From Aphelocoma coerulescens (lineage: Eukaryota > Chordata > Aves > Passeriformes > Corvidae), in NCBI RefSeq assembly GCF_041296385.1, contig NW_027184085.1, forward strand, positions 10,535,301-10,599,300: a stretch of DNA of 64,000 bases, read 5' to 3'. Positions 11,311-22,486 of this stretch are shown here, one piece after another. Every line of letters begins with the position of its first letter. Positions within the stretch are counted from its first letter, which is position 1. A program made the translations under genes and the position numbers. Below the pieces are notes generated by a model, which was given only the letters and a program-made list of their open reading frames with translations, made no database searches and was not told the origin of the DNA.

Positions 11311-14300
11311 TTAAGCTATTATGTTATTTTATGAGCTCCTCTGGACGTGGTGAGGGTTGGGCTCAGAGCGTGCTGCAACATAGTATGTAGTGTAACCATC
11401 ACTGCTGCCTCAGGCACCAGTGTGAGACCTCAGGGGCAGCATGAGAAAACCCCTAGCTCTGCATGACACCTGTGTCCCTCTGCCCTGACCTGCCAGGAAA
11501 GTGCAGAAGCCCAAACCAGCCAGACCACAAGTCTGCACAGGCTCTCGTAGCAGTGTGCTCCCAGGAGAGAGTCATATCAGCAGGCAGCCTCTGATGGTAG
11601 GAACCCAGCTGCCCAGGGAGCAGAAGGAGGGCAGATGTTCTGAACAGTGCAGGAAAGAGCGACCAGTTCCAATGCTGCTCAAGTGATGCCAGGACAGGCC
11701 AGAGCCACCAGGAAAGGAGACTGTCCCCAGGTAGGGAGGTGGCCCAGGGCACTTGGCAGAGGCTGGTGCACCACCAAGTCTCAAGTGGACAGCCTGAGAA
11801 GACAGAAAATGAGGTGGGATAAGCCAAGTATTAGCAGCAAAACCAACACACGCCCAGAGTCTGCCTGGATGGAGGCCTTGCATGATGTGAGGGCTGCATG
11901 AAAGCCTTCCCCTGGGCCACCACAGACTTCTGGCCAGGTGATCCTGTGGTCTCTTGCAGACTTAATACATCATGAACTGACAAGTTCTTTCCTGGTTGCA
12001 GTTTAATTAGACCTTCATGTTACACAGAGACTCTTCTCTAACAGGTATAATTACAGCAGGAATGCAGAGAGTACAGTTTTAGTTCTATCAGATGCAGGTA
12101 ATTTCCTCATCCCACAGTCTTGCAGCATATTATTTGCCTGAGACATAGGATCCCATTTTCTTAGAGGGGAAAAAGAGTCAGCAAAACACTTAGCAATAAC
12201 AAATTAAGTGTCATTAAGTCAGGCAATCACAGGGCTTCAACTAAATGCCCCACTTTATCTACCTCTTCCTGCAGAAGAGCGGCTCAGTGCTATACCCACT
12301 CCTGTTGCTGACAGACATTATCAGGACTCAAGAGCAATGAAGACCCTTTGGCATTTTATCTGGACTGACATTGTTCCATCCAAAAAGCTCCACATTTCAC
12401 CTCCTATGAGGATGACATAGATGACTTAGATGACTTCCCTGCCAAGTCAAAGTTCATGCTACAAATTCACAACTAAAAACAATCCTCACTGAACAAAAAC
12501 TCTCTGCAAACAGTAGATTCTCCTCTCCTACTCAAGTCCAGCTAGATCAATCATCTCCTTTGGCAGCAGCCCCTACAGAAAAGGATGGAGTTTACATAAA
12601 AGAGGCAAAAGAAGAGCAACTGGGCAGTTTGGGGCTGGGAGAGGCAGGGAAGGACTTGTTCAAGTATAAATTGACTGTGCACACAGTACACCATGTCAGT
12701 GTGAAGTGAACCAGTGGGAAGGTAACATAGAACAAAGACGTTAATCACCAAAACTTTGAAAGAACAGAGAAATATGTGATTATTTTAAACATATCCATAT
12801 ATGTGTATATGTGTGAGAAGAAGAAGCAGAAAAGCTTCACATCACGCCGAGTTTGGCCAGTGTGGTCAGAAAACACCAGGTGTTATTGTAGAACCTGGAC
12901 AACTGCAAAGTCATCTGCACATGCTGCAGGGAAACCTGGGTCATTTATTATTAAACTGCAAAGCAGCCTCCTTCTCAAAAAATATCTTCTACAGATGACA
13001 AAAATCTGTCCCAGTAAAACTGGATTTGGAAAATCTCAGCAAAAAACTGAAGAACTCCCACCACAGAGCCTGGAGTCCCATGTCCCATGTGATTCATCGT
13101 GTTGCTCTCCTTGCTCTAGTGTCCATGGCAAAGATAATACCCGGGACAGCCATGGGGCCCACGGAATGCCCAGCCCTGTGGAGACCCAGCCCCCGCCTCT
13201 CGCTCCACTGCAGCAGGACCACGAGGGGATAACAGGATCAAAAGAGCAGTAACGAGCTCTGGGAACTTGTCAGACAAATGTGTTTTTAACCAAATCCCAA
13301 ATGAGCCGCTGAAGGGAAGCATTAAAGCTGTCACGTGGAGCACATGATTTTGGAATTCATTAAGCCTTTGATGCAGAGTTAGCAGCGCCGTCCCCTGGCC
13401 CAGCCATTAGCCATCTGGCTGAAAAGCAGCCAGGTTTCCCTCGCCCCAGAACGAGAGGAATGGCCTGTGCTTGCAGCTGGTCGCAGGAGCTACACAGAGT
13501 ATGCGTGCACCAGACCGGCTGATTGCACTGCTCTTGAGAAAAAATGGCACCTCTTCTTGGAGGCCTCAGCACAAACATGCCACTCCCCAGGTCCTGTGAT
13601 ACTTCCTCAAAGAAATCAGATGAAGCTCCTTTTCTTCTTTCTTTTAAGACAGGTTAGAGAGGAATGAAAAATCTAGTTAAGGAGAAATGGAACTAGGGAT
13701 AGAACTCCTGCATTTTCAGATTCTGAGAAGTAGAACAGATGCACCTAAATTTGGATGAAATTAGAAGAGAACTGCAGTTGAAAGCTAAAGGCAAGCACTG
13801 CTGGATGTTGTTGGCTACAGCACAGGGTTATGTTTTTTCAGCTCTATCTCAAATACAAAGTCCCCTCCAAAACTTCAACTCTCCCTTGTTTGAGGACAGT
13901 TTGTAAATTAACCTTGCTGTGGATGTGAAGACACAGAGGTAGCTCCTGGCTGATGTGAGTAGTGTGGTGCAGAGCTGGCTTGAAGGTGGAACAGCACCCA
14001 TGACAACTCCCTCCCCCAGCTCCAATATTAGTGAGCACAGTGGGCACCTTAAACCTGCTCTTTCACCTGGAAGTGGCTTGTGTTAGGAATACTGAGCTGC
14101 GGATTGGGGTGACCATGCTGGACCCAGGCTGGTTTCTACAGAAGCATTTCTGTGTCTTGCACTGGCAAATATTTTCTATTACCTAACTCATCAGGATTGA
14201 AGTCCATTCCCCCTCGATCTTCATCCAGGATAACAGCAAACTTGTAGGCATACAAGGACACAAGCTATCTCTTACAGGCTTAGATGGGGTGATAACTGCC

Positions 14301-15091
14301 TATTCCTGACTGGGATCTGCCTGATGCCATGGCTTCAGTTCCTCCAGGGGAGCCACCACATTGTCGCTGGGCTGTACAAAACTACCTGCCACTGTGCCTC
14401 TGCTCTCCTCCTAGCACATGCAGTGTGGTGAGGCTGGTGCAGTCTCTGCTCAGCAGGCCCTCAGCCGTGCTGCTGCTGACATTCCAGCCAATATTTGGTG
14501 AGACGATGCCTCTGGCAGGGACTGAGCAACTGAGCTGATGCCTGCCAGACCAGCCACAGCAGGGCTCAGTTGCTGGCAGACACCTCCAAAGCACAAAAGC
14601 AGGGGGAGAAACACTTTGAAACTCTCTACCAGGTCTCCTGACAATGTGGTGTTTCTTACTAATTTTCCAACATCGTAATTTCCCAAATGTTTTTGCTTGA
14701 CTGGAAGCCAAGCACAGCTTTGGGAACAAAATCTGTGGTACACCAGGGGTTCTCCTGGCTCTCAGCTGCCAGGATTTGTGATACAAAGAGCTGATGCCAG
14801 ACACAGTAAGCAGACTCAATGCACAGACCAAAACATAAGCTGAAAATCTTTCAGCCTGGCCTGCCCGGTCCAGAGCAGCTGTGAGCCTCAGATGTGCTGT
14901 GCTTCCTCCAGAGATTCTGCTGGAAACGTGCAGCATTCCCAATATGTGACGAGAGCAAAAAGTGCCCAAAACCTCATGCAAGTGTGAATGTAGCACCTAA
15001 GGGGCTAAAGATTGACCATAACTTTGCTGCTGGACTCAGGTCCATGGTGCTGCATGGGGCATTAATTCTGCACCTTCTCTGGATGCTTTGT

Positions 15092-15410
15092 AAAACCACA
15101 GAATGGTTTTGTTTGGAAGGGACCTTAAGATCATCTCTTTCCACCCCCCTGCTGTGGGCAGGGACACCTTCCACTCTCCCAGGTTGCTCAGAGCCCCATC
15201 CAGCCTGGCCTGGAACACTGCCAGGGATGGGGCATCCACAGCTTCTCTGGGTGACCTGTGCCAATGTCTCACATGATTCACTGCAAACAATTTCTTCCTA
15301 ATGCCCAATCTAAATGTATGCTCTTCCTCCAAAGGCCATTTTCCCTTGTCCTATCACTCCGTGCCCTTGCAAGAAGTCCTGCACATTCCAGCCTCCTCCA
15401 AAGTGGCTCT
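15092..15410 (-). mobile_element. CR1 LINE 3' fragment, reversed
   Basis: It begins with the reversed CR1 tail (GTTTGGAAGGGACCTTAAGA) and continues through GTGGGCAGGGACACCTTCCA and CCATCCAGCCTGGCCTGGAA to the CTTGTCCTATCACTCC region. Confidence 0.85.
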
Positions 15411-16309
15411 AAAAGAGCTCAAGATGGAGCTACTGAAATCTGAAGTGGTGTTTAAAGTTGGCTGCAAGAGGCAAAAAGGTGGCTGATAGGACTTTTTAAT
15501 GGGATTCCAGAAAACTCCAAATTCCGAAAAATGAAATTAGCATGCAAAAGGGAAAATGAGACATATCGGAAGAGACAGCTCACCCTTTGAGAATATTTCG
15601 ACACCTCCAGCAATTCTCTGAAGAAGAGTAACCACAACAAATGAAATGGAGAACCATAACAGTCTGTTAGAGTGATAAGCTGGAAAACTAAAAAAACCTC
15701 AAAACCCCAAGCCACCAAACCATTCCAATAAAAAAAAAACCACTTTCACCCTGGAAGTTTGCCATATATAGTATAACAGAGGTGTGAAAGACCATTCAGG
15801 GAAGGTAGAGGCCCAGCAGAAGAGCAAAATGAGTAATCCACACCAGCAAGGAATGAAGGGAAAATCCCATCCTACAATCTCCTTTTGGAGGGTCAGATGA
15901 TTCAAGCGAAAGCAGTTAAGCTGGGTATGTTTAAACCCAAACTGAGAACACAAAGAGTAAATTATACAAATGGCATTTATCCAGGAACTCTGGAGGAATT
16001 CCAACAGAGTGCCATGGAATAGCATCCATGGACACATAGAGAAATGGGATTAAAGGGGAAGGAACAATCCCACTATAGCAGAAGAAAGAGATCTCTCACT
16101 CTTAAAGTAGTGAGGAATCCAGTTTAATGAATGTGGCTGTTCAGATGGATGTTACAGGATACCCAAAACATTTTCAGAAAGATCCCACACCAAATGTCCT
16201 GAATTGCTCTCTTCCACAACATGCTTGTTCCCAGCTTATTCCCATTAATAGCAAGGCAAAGATGATGAACGGAAAAGTCAGTGTTTAAAATGGAACACAC
16301 CAGTCTGTC

Positions 16310-16700
16310 CCACCAGGACCTATGCCAGGGCTTGTGATTTTTAATGTACTCATAAATGGTCTGTGTGTGAGCAGTGAGGGGGAAGAGTTTGATGGTGAGT
16401 CTGAAGAATGCAGTGTAGTGAAAATGAGATCTCAGGATGAAGAGCTGGGGGATAAAACAACAAATTAAAGAGTGGGTAGATGTATTTACAACGAGAAACT
16501 CTACCTGCACAATGAAGGAGTTCAGACCAGTTAGCACCAACTGGGAAAGCGGCCTGGGGATCAGTTACAGGTTTTCTCCCTTCCTTCTCAGAGGAGGTAC
16601 CACGGAATTAAGAAGAAGCAGAAAAGGGGAAACAGAAAATCAAATGCATAGGACAAAGAAGACAGCCAAAGGAGACAAACTGATGTGTTGAAAACTATTT
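16310..16700 (+). mobile_element. possible degenerate LINE reverse-transcriptase remnant
   Basis: A plus-strand frame around 16318-16398 reads like the decayed PQGSVLGPLLFNLFINDL segment of CR1-type reverse transcriptase (here approximately PMPGLVIFNVLINGL). It is followed by a GATAAAACAACAAATTAAAG stretch of the kind seen after that domain. Frame breaks are present. The call rests on short similarity only. Confidence 0.35.
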
Positions 16701-16844
16701 GCAGTGACTGAGGTAATTTGGAAATGATAACATGTTATGTTTTGTAGTATAGGAACAAGAGCATATTAATCAAGTAATGACATAGCAGATTAAAGCAAAT
16801 TTAAGTACTTTTTTGCTATGCATTGAGGAGTCTCTCTCACTGGA

Positions 16845-16975
16845 GATAGTCAGGAGCCATCTGGACTCAATCCTCTGCAATGTGCTCTAGGATGACCATG
16901 CTTGAGCAGGGAGGTTGGACCAAAAGTGGTCCTTTCCAGCCTTACCCACTCTGTGATTCTGTAAGTCTGAGGAAT
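16845..16975 (+). mobile_element. CR1 LINE 3' tail
   Basis: GAGCAGGGAGGTTGGACC, then TCCTTTCCAGCCTTACCCAC, then CTGTGATTCTGT are hallmarks of the last hundred bases of a CR1 copy. Confidence 0.7.
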
Positions 16976-18510
16976 TAGTTAATTAGGATTTCTAGGATGC
17001 AAAACAATGCAGAACAGATCTGAAGAAATCAGGTTCTCTTATGGAAGAACAACGCAGCAAGAACTGCTAAGCAAAATGATACTTGGTCAGAATAAGATTA
17101 AGCAGAGCATTACTGAAAATGTGGCAGAGAAAGGCTTTATGCCTACACTGCTCCTCCATTTGCTCCAAGCATACCACCCTGGCCACCTTCACAGCCAGAA
17201 TCCAGTGCTGTTTCTAAACCCCACAGTGGCTTCTATGCTCTTGTGATGCACCAGGAGGAGCAAGATGATAAGCAAAACCCTTGTCAAGTAGCCTGTCCTA
17301 AATGTTGCTGCAAAGCCAAGCCACACCATGTGAGCACTCGGTGTGGACAACAAAGTTATCTAGAAGATAGGAAAGAGTGTATCTCAGAGAAACAGTTAAA
17401 CACTCCATGGTCACTTGACACAGGCTGGAGTGAGCCTAAGGGTAGTGTGGAATAGCCCTTGTCTGGGCTGATGGCCAAATCGATCTTTAAGGCACATTTG
17501 GGGAAGGAAACATGTCATCATACAGTTGCCCAGGAAGAAAGCAAGCAATGTGAAGGCTGCCAGTTTTGTGAAAATAGTGTAAGTGCCATACTGGCACTTG
17601 GGTTCCAGGCTTGCATTCCTAAAACCCAAGTGTATGCCAGAGATGATGGCCAGACCGAGGAGAGGAGGTGGAAAAACAGAACTGGGAAAAAGGAGAACAA
17701 GAAAGGTTGAGAATGGAAAGAGAGTGAAAATTTCTGTTTCAGCCAGCCTGATGGGGAGTTGCTGTCAGATACCTCAAGGGCCAGTGGCAAGACAGAGTTT
17801 TAGTTTGGACAGAACAAGACTAACCTGGAGTAGATCTTAGTCCTAAAGTGACTGGCTAAAATGTCTGCAGCCAAGATCATTCAAATGCAAAGGACAGAGG
17901 GAGGTAACAGAGGGGCACAAAACCCTCCTGCAAAAACACGGAAGCAGGTTAGGGAAGCTCTCTAAAGGATGATATGAAGCACCAGTTGCAGAGATGGAGT
18001 GTAGGGAGATGACTATTATGAAATAAAGTTCCTCCCAAGCCTTCAGAGCCAGAGGAGCACTTCCAGTTCTCACTCTTGTGGATTGCAAATCCTTCTTGCT
18101 GCTCTCCCCACCTTCCTCTTCCTGTGTGCTGGCCCTGCCCAGCTCCCCACGCCTGTGTTTCTATTCCTATGCTTCCTCTCAGAGCTCAGCTTAAGTCACA
18201 TGGGGTGTGAAATGCAGTGCTCAGGGGATCTGCAGGCTGCCTGACCCCCTTCTGAGTGCTGCCCCTGCTCATTCAGCCCAACAGAGGCTGGCACTTGCCC
18301 TCTGTGAGTGCATCCTCATCCCCTACGGTTCATCATACACCAGCTGAAATATAGCGTGATGTATCATGAAAGGTCTTCCCACTTCGGCTTACATGATTTC
18401 TCCTTTGCTTTTTTCTGAAACATGATTTTCTGAGTGCCACAAGGTAAGCTGCTGCTGTAGGAAATGAGGTAGGGCTGCCCATGTACCTGCTCCTCTTCAA
18501 CAGATACTTG

Positions 18511-18925
18511 GATCACAGAATCGCAGAAACTCTTGGGTTGGAAGGGACCTGAAAGATCATCTCATTCCAACTCCCAGCCATGGGCTGGGACACTTCCAAC
18601 TAGAGCAGGTTGCCCATCTGGTCTGGCCTTGAACACTTTCAGGGATAGGGCATAGACAGCCTCTCTGGGAAACCTGTTCCAGAGCCTTAACCTCCTTCAC
18701 ACCAAATAATTTCTTCCTGATATCTGATCTAAACCTGCCCTCTGTCAGTTTGAAGGCATTGCCCCTTATCTGACCACTACAGCCCCTCATAAAATGTCCC
18801 TCTCATGCTCTCTTGTAGCCCCTTTAGGTACAGGAAGATGCTATAAAGTCTCCCCCGACCCTCCTCTTTTCCAGGTAGAACAACCCTGACTCTCATAGCT
18901 TGTCTTCACAGGACAGGTCATCTTC
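18511..18925 (-). mobile_element. CR1 LINE 3' fragment, reversed
   Basis: A well-preserved reversed CR1 end: ATCACAGAATCGCAGAAAC, then GGTTGGAAGGGACCTGAAAG, then CTGGTCTGGCCTTGAACACT, extending to the CCCTCCTCTTTTCCAGG region. Confidence 0.85.
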
Positions 18926-21900
18926 AGCGAGAAGCTGAAATAAATTCTTAGCTTCCACACAGTGCTGAGTTTGGCCATGAGCTGGGAGCACACAGGCAAA
19001 GACCACACTAGAGATACCAAATCTGCCTGTTATTCTTCAGCAGCCTATTGTATTCTCAGTTCTTCCTTCAGTTTTTCCCAACTGCTGGCACATGTTTGTG
19101 TCCATGACAGTCCAACACCAGCCACACTGCTCTCCAGATGTTTGGCTAGACTTTGCGTGTAGGCAGGGCACGGACTGTTTGCTAATGACTCTGCAAACCA
19201 GACCCCTGCAGAAATTATGACAGTGACTCCTGTGCTGCATAACCTCCTCTGACTAGCAGCTTCTCACCCTCTCTTCACTTGGTTCGCTCCTGCCTTGCCA
19301 CAGAAAAAGCAGAAATAACAGATGTGAAAGAAACTTGACCTGCCAGCACAGGTGTGCTGCCTGGCTCTGTGCCAGGCTCCTGGCTGCACGCACTGTGATT
19401 CAACTTCCCACCCATTGCAACAGAGACAAAAGAAATCTGGGATTGATCTGCTCTAGTTTGGGAAAGCTTGCCAGATGTGCCATGCAGGGAATTGTCCTGA
19501 CTCTCTCCTCATGTCATTCCTCTGTGTCACTTGTGAGCTCTGCCTGCAGCAGCACCCAGGAGGTACTTGAGGCACTCTTGGTTCCACCCTCCTTGGTTCA
19601 GCATGATCCCTGCCAGGCTACAGGAGCTGTTCTGTAGATGGGTCTTAGCCCCGGGCTTGCACCACGTTCTTTGGCACAGGAACTAGGAAAGAGTTACTGA
19701 GGGACCTCATTACTGACATGCATTTCTTATACATGTCTCAGCTCTGAGCCTGAGTTCCTAGAAATGTTTTGACCATGAAGTGGTTCTATGTGCTACCCAG
19801 AAGGCAAGCTTCCCAGCAGCCCAGTGGTGGAGGAAACTAAGGAGAACACTGGAAAAGAGGCCAAGGCTGCCCAGCAAAACACCCCTGGGCTTAGCCAGGA
19901 AAAATCTGCCAACAGCAGCCTTTGACTGCCTGGACTGGTTCTCTCCTGAACAGCTTCAAACCAGCTGCCAAAACCCACCATGAGGAAAAGCTGTGTTAAC
20001 GCTGCAAGGCAGTGTTGGGGAGAGCCAGACTGCTTCCCTGTGTTGCAGCCAGCAGTGCTGCCTTGTGATCCAGCAGAGCTCGGCACCAGAGCAGAGAAAT
20101 AGCCCCATGACTAAAGGCAGTGCTGAGACACTGCAACTCACACCCTATATCATACTGATAACAGCACCAGCCTGGACTCAGCTGTGCTTGTGCCTCCCAA
20201 GGATGGGGCAGGCAGGGTGGGCAGCTTGGCTGTCCTTCAGAGCAGAGCCAGGGAAACAGAGCCACAGGGAGATGAGGCTGGCATGGGAGAAGAGTTTTAT
20301 AGGTGGGGTAAGGAGTATTCCAGAAGTACTTCAGGCCTAAGTACAGGAGGAGTGCTGTTACAGGCAGCAGTTGTATGCCAGGCTTAGTGCTGCACCAGCC
20401 TTCAGCTTCTCCACTGAGACACTTCATATGATCCCATGCCTACCCTCAGAGGTGTTAGCTGCTCCCTTTCACTTGCAATCTGTGGCTGAACTGATGGCAG
20501 GTAACAGCAACAAAGGAAATGGTGAGCTTCTCCTTAAGAGGAAAAAATAAGAGATTTATTTTAAAAGGTAGGAAAAACAGTACAAGTAGTATGGCCCTTT
20601 ACATTCCATGCTCTCTACCCAACCTCAGTGTAAAGCAGCATGTTGTCCAGTCTGGACTTGTAGAGATTCCAGCCAGGATGAGTGAGAGGGTTTCAGCAAT
20701 GATTCCCTGACTTTAACTCTGGTTAAGGACTGTGGAGCAGTGTGCCAGCACACTGATGCAAGGGCAGTGAATCCCCTCTACAAAAAGATCTTCTTGACCT
20801 TGTGTCAGTTTCTGTTCAAGTGCTCCTGCACTCAACAAAAAGGACACCTCAGTTTTATATTTTACTGCCCAAGCCCATCTTCCCTTGGCTCCCAGAGCAG
20901 CAGATACACAGGACCAAAACAGAGAGTATTTAAAGAGAAAGAGGTAGGTAATCAGGTATTTGTGACAGAACAGGTTGCTGGGAGATACCCAGGTTGTGAC
21001 TTCACAGTGCCAGGCGAGGAGTCTCCAGGAACACTGAAGTACTGACACACAGACTGTCAGGCACTGTGGGTCTGTTCCCATGCTGTCCCCTCTGCCAGGA
21101 TCACACTAGTCCAGATACTGCAGTCACAGTTCCTCAGTGCTCAGGAAAGTTAACTTTCGCATCAGTCCTGTCTAAAAGCACAGGGCCAGCTGGTTGCAGC
21201 AAAAAAAAAGAAAAAAAAAAAGGAAAGGAAAAAGGTTGCTGAATGTCTGGATGTGTTGACTATTAAGCAAGGCCCAACAGCACTGGAAGAGGACAGTTCT
21301 GAGCCACTAGGACCTGCAAGACAGTCAAGAAACACAACTCATTGGAGGACATAAAAGGGTTTCATTTAGCTATCCCAGTACAAGAAGTTTGCAGTTTTCT
21401 ATGCAGATCCCTGTGTTTTATCTTTCCTCTGCCTAACCTCAGACACTGGGAGCATCCCCTGGGTATGTCAATGAATGGTACATACAGGAATGAAGCAATT
21501 AAGCCAAACACTTCAGGGAGAGGATTTTCTCAGCTATTGAAGAGATCCTGTCTTTCTCAGCTATGAAGAGAAAGACAAGACAGGCTCCAGCTAAAAAGCT
21601 TTGCTCCAGCATGAGTTCCAACATGGGAGCAGCACTACACAGGAAACTTGGCAATCTGGATGCGTGGCTGGAAGCCCTGCAGTGGGTAAACAGCCAAAAG
21701 CATAGTCTTCTAATCCCTCTCCACTCCTACCCAGATTCTTCCAGACGTGTACAACAGCACCACTACAGCTCCCACCTGCCTTCAGCTGAGTGGGACAGGG
21801 GAGCTGCACATCCACCTGATACTTCAGATAATGCAGAGTCTGTCAAAATGCCTCTTCTGGCCCACTCCAGACTCCAGTCACCCACCCAGTGCATCACAGT

Positions 21901-22435
21901 CTCAGTTGCTAGCTGTGCTCCCACTGCCGAGACTTTGTTGAAAGTCCTCTTTACAGCAACAAAGCTGCTGCCGTTTCCTACGTTTCGAGCTTGGCCTTCA
22001 GCTGGCTGCCTCTGCCAAGCCGCAGGGCTCCCTTCCCAACACCTCTCTCCACCCCACGAAGCCACTACAGCTGACTAGTGTGGCATGCATTCTGATAGTC
22101 CTTGTCTTTCCAGCCCCAGGCCTCCAACAAACTGTGAGCTCCCTCCAGCAGCCTGGCCATTGTACTGCAAGCACTCTGGGCACCACAGCTGCTGGGAACC
22201 CAAATTTAGGCTGATTTTACCCAGTTTTCCTGGTTTCCTTGTAGTCCTGGGATGGAAGCTGGGTGCTGCTCTGTTTTTCCTGCTCTATTTCTACATAGCC
22301 TGTGGCCAAGAGATGCTACAGGTGGGACACGAAGGGAAGAGTTGCTTTGCTCCTCCATTTCCCAGGAAGCTGCAATTGCTGTTTTCCCTTCTGTGCACTG
22401 CTTCCTCTTACCGTGTTTGCTCAGGCTGTACATCC

Positions 22436-22486
22436 TCAGTGGAATGATCTCCTCTGTCTCGCCATGTTCATGGAAATGGAAGTGAA
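22436..22486 (-). CDS. proposed terminal exon of the myosin gene
   Basis: Exon 28 ends at a strong donor (CAG|GTGAGC) in phase 0. The next good acceptor (TTCTCACCACAG) opens this exon, which reads 16 codons, [16 protein letters not shown], and stops at 22436. A different frame across the same acceptor gives [19 protein letters not shown] and ends at a donor-like CACG|GTAAGAG (22411), but it would need phase 1 from upstream, which I could not supply. If exon 28 is not spliced, the frame instead stops at 22616. The true C-terminus is therefore uncertain. Confidence 0.45.
   Translation of the reverse strand, partial: FTSISMNMARQRRSFH

Larger units (their letters stand above)
966..15091. other. 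intergenic DNA, no convincing gene
   Basis: I looked for exons with matching phase and recognisable domains on both strands and found none. Open frames here are short, low in recognisable motifs and lack paired splice sites. The recognisable content is CR1 LINE debris (listed separately) and AT-rich simple stretches, for example an ATAAAT-rich run at about 7225-7270. Non-coding transcripts or distal enhancers cannot be excluded from sequence alone. Confidence 0.5.
15411..22435. other. intergenic DNA downstream of the myosin gene
   Basis: No protein-coding exon is supportable here. Content includes CR1 pieces, an old LINE-like remnant near 16310-16700 and an A-rich simple run at about 21200-21235. 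No AATAAA or ATTAAA on the minus strand was found within about 1 kb below the proposed myosin stop at 22436, so the end of that gene's 3' UTR could not be placed. Confidence 0.45.

Noticed and set aside
12776..13252. 158-codon plus-strand open frame
   Set aside because: No conserved motif and no plausible gene context; consistent with chance.
14382..14996. 204-codon minus-strand open frame
   Set aside because: No recognisable domain, no splice-site support, no CpG island, and composition like surrounding intergenic DNA.
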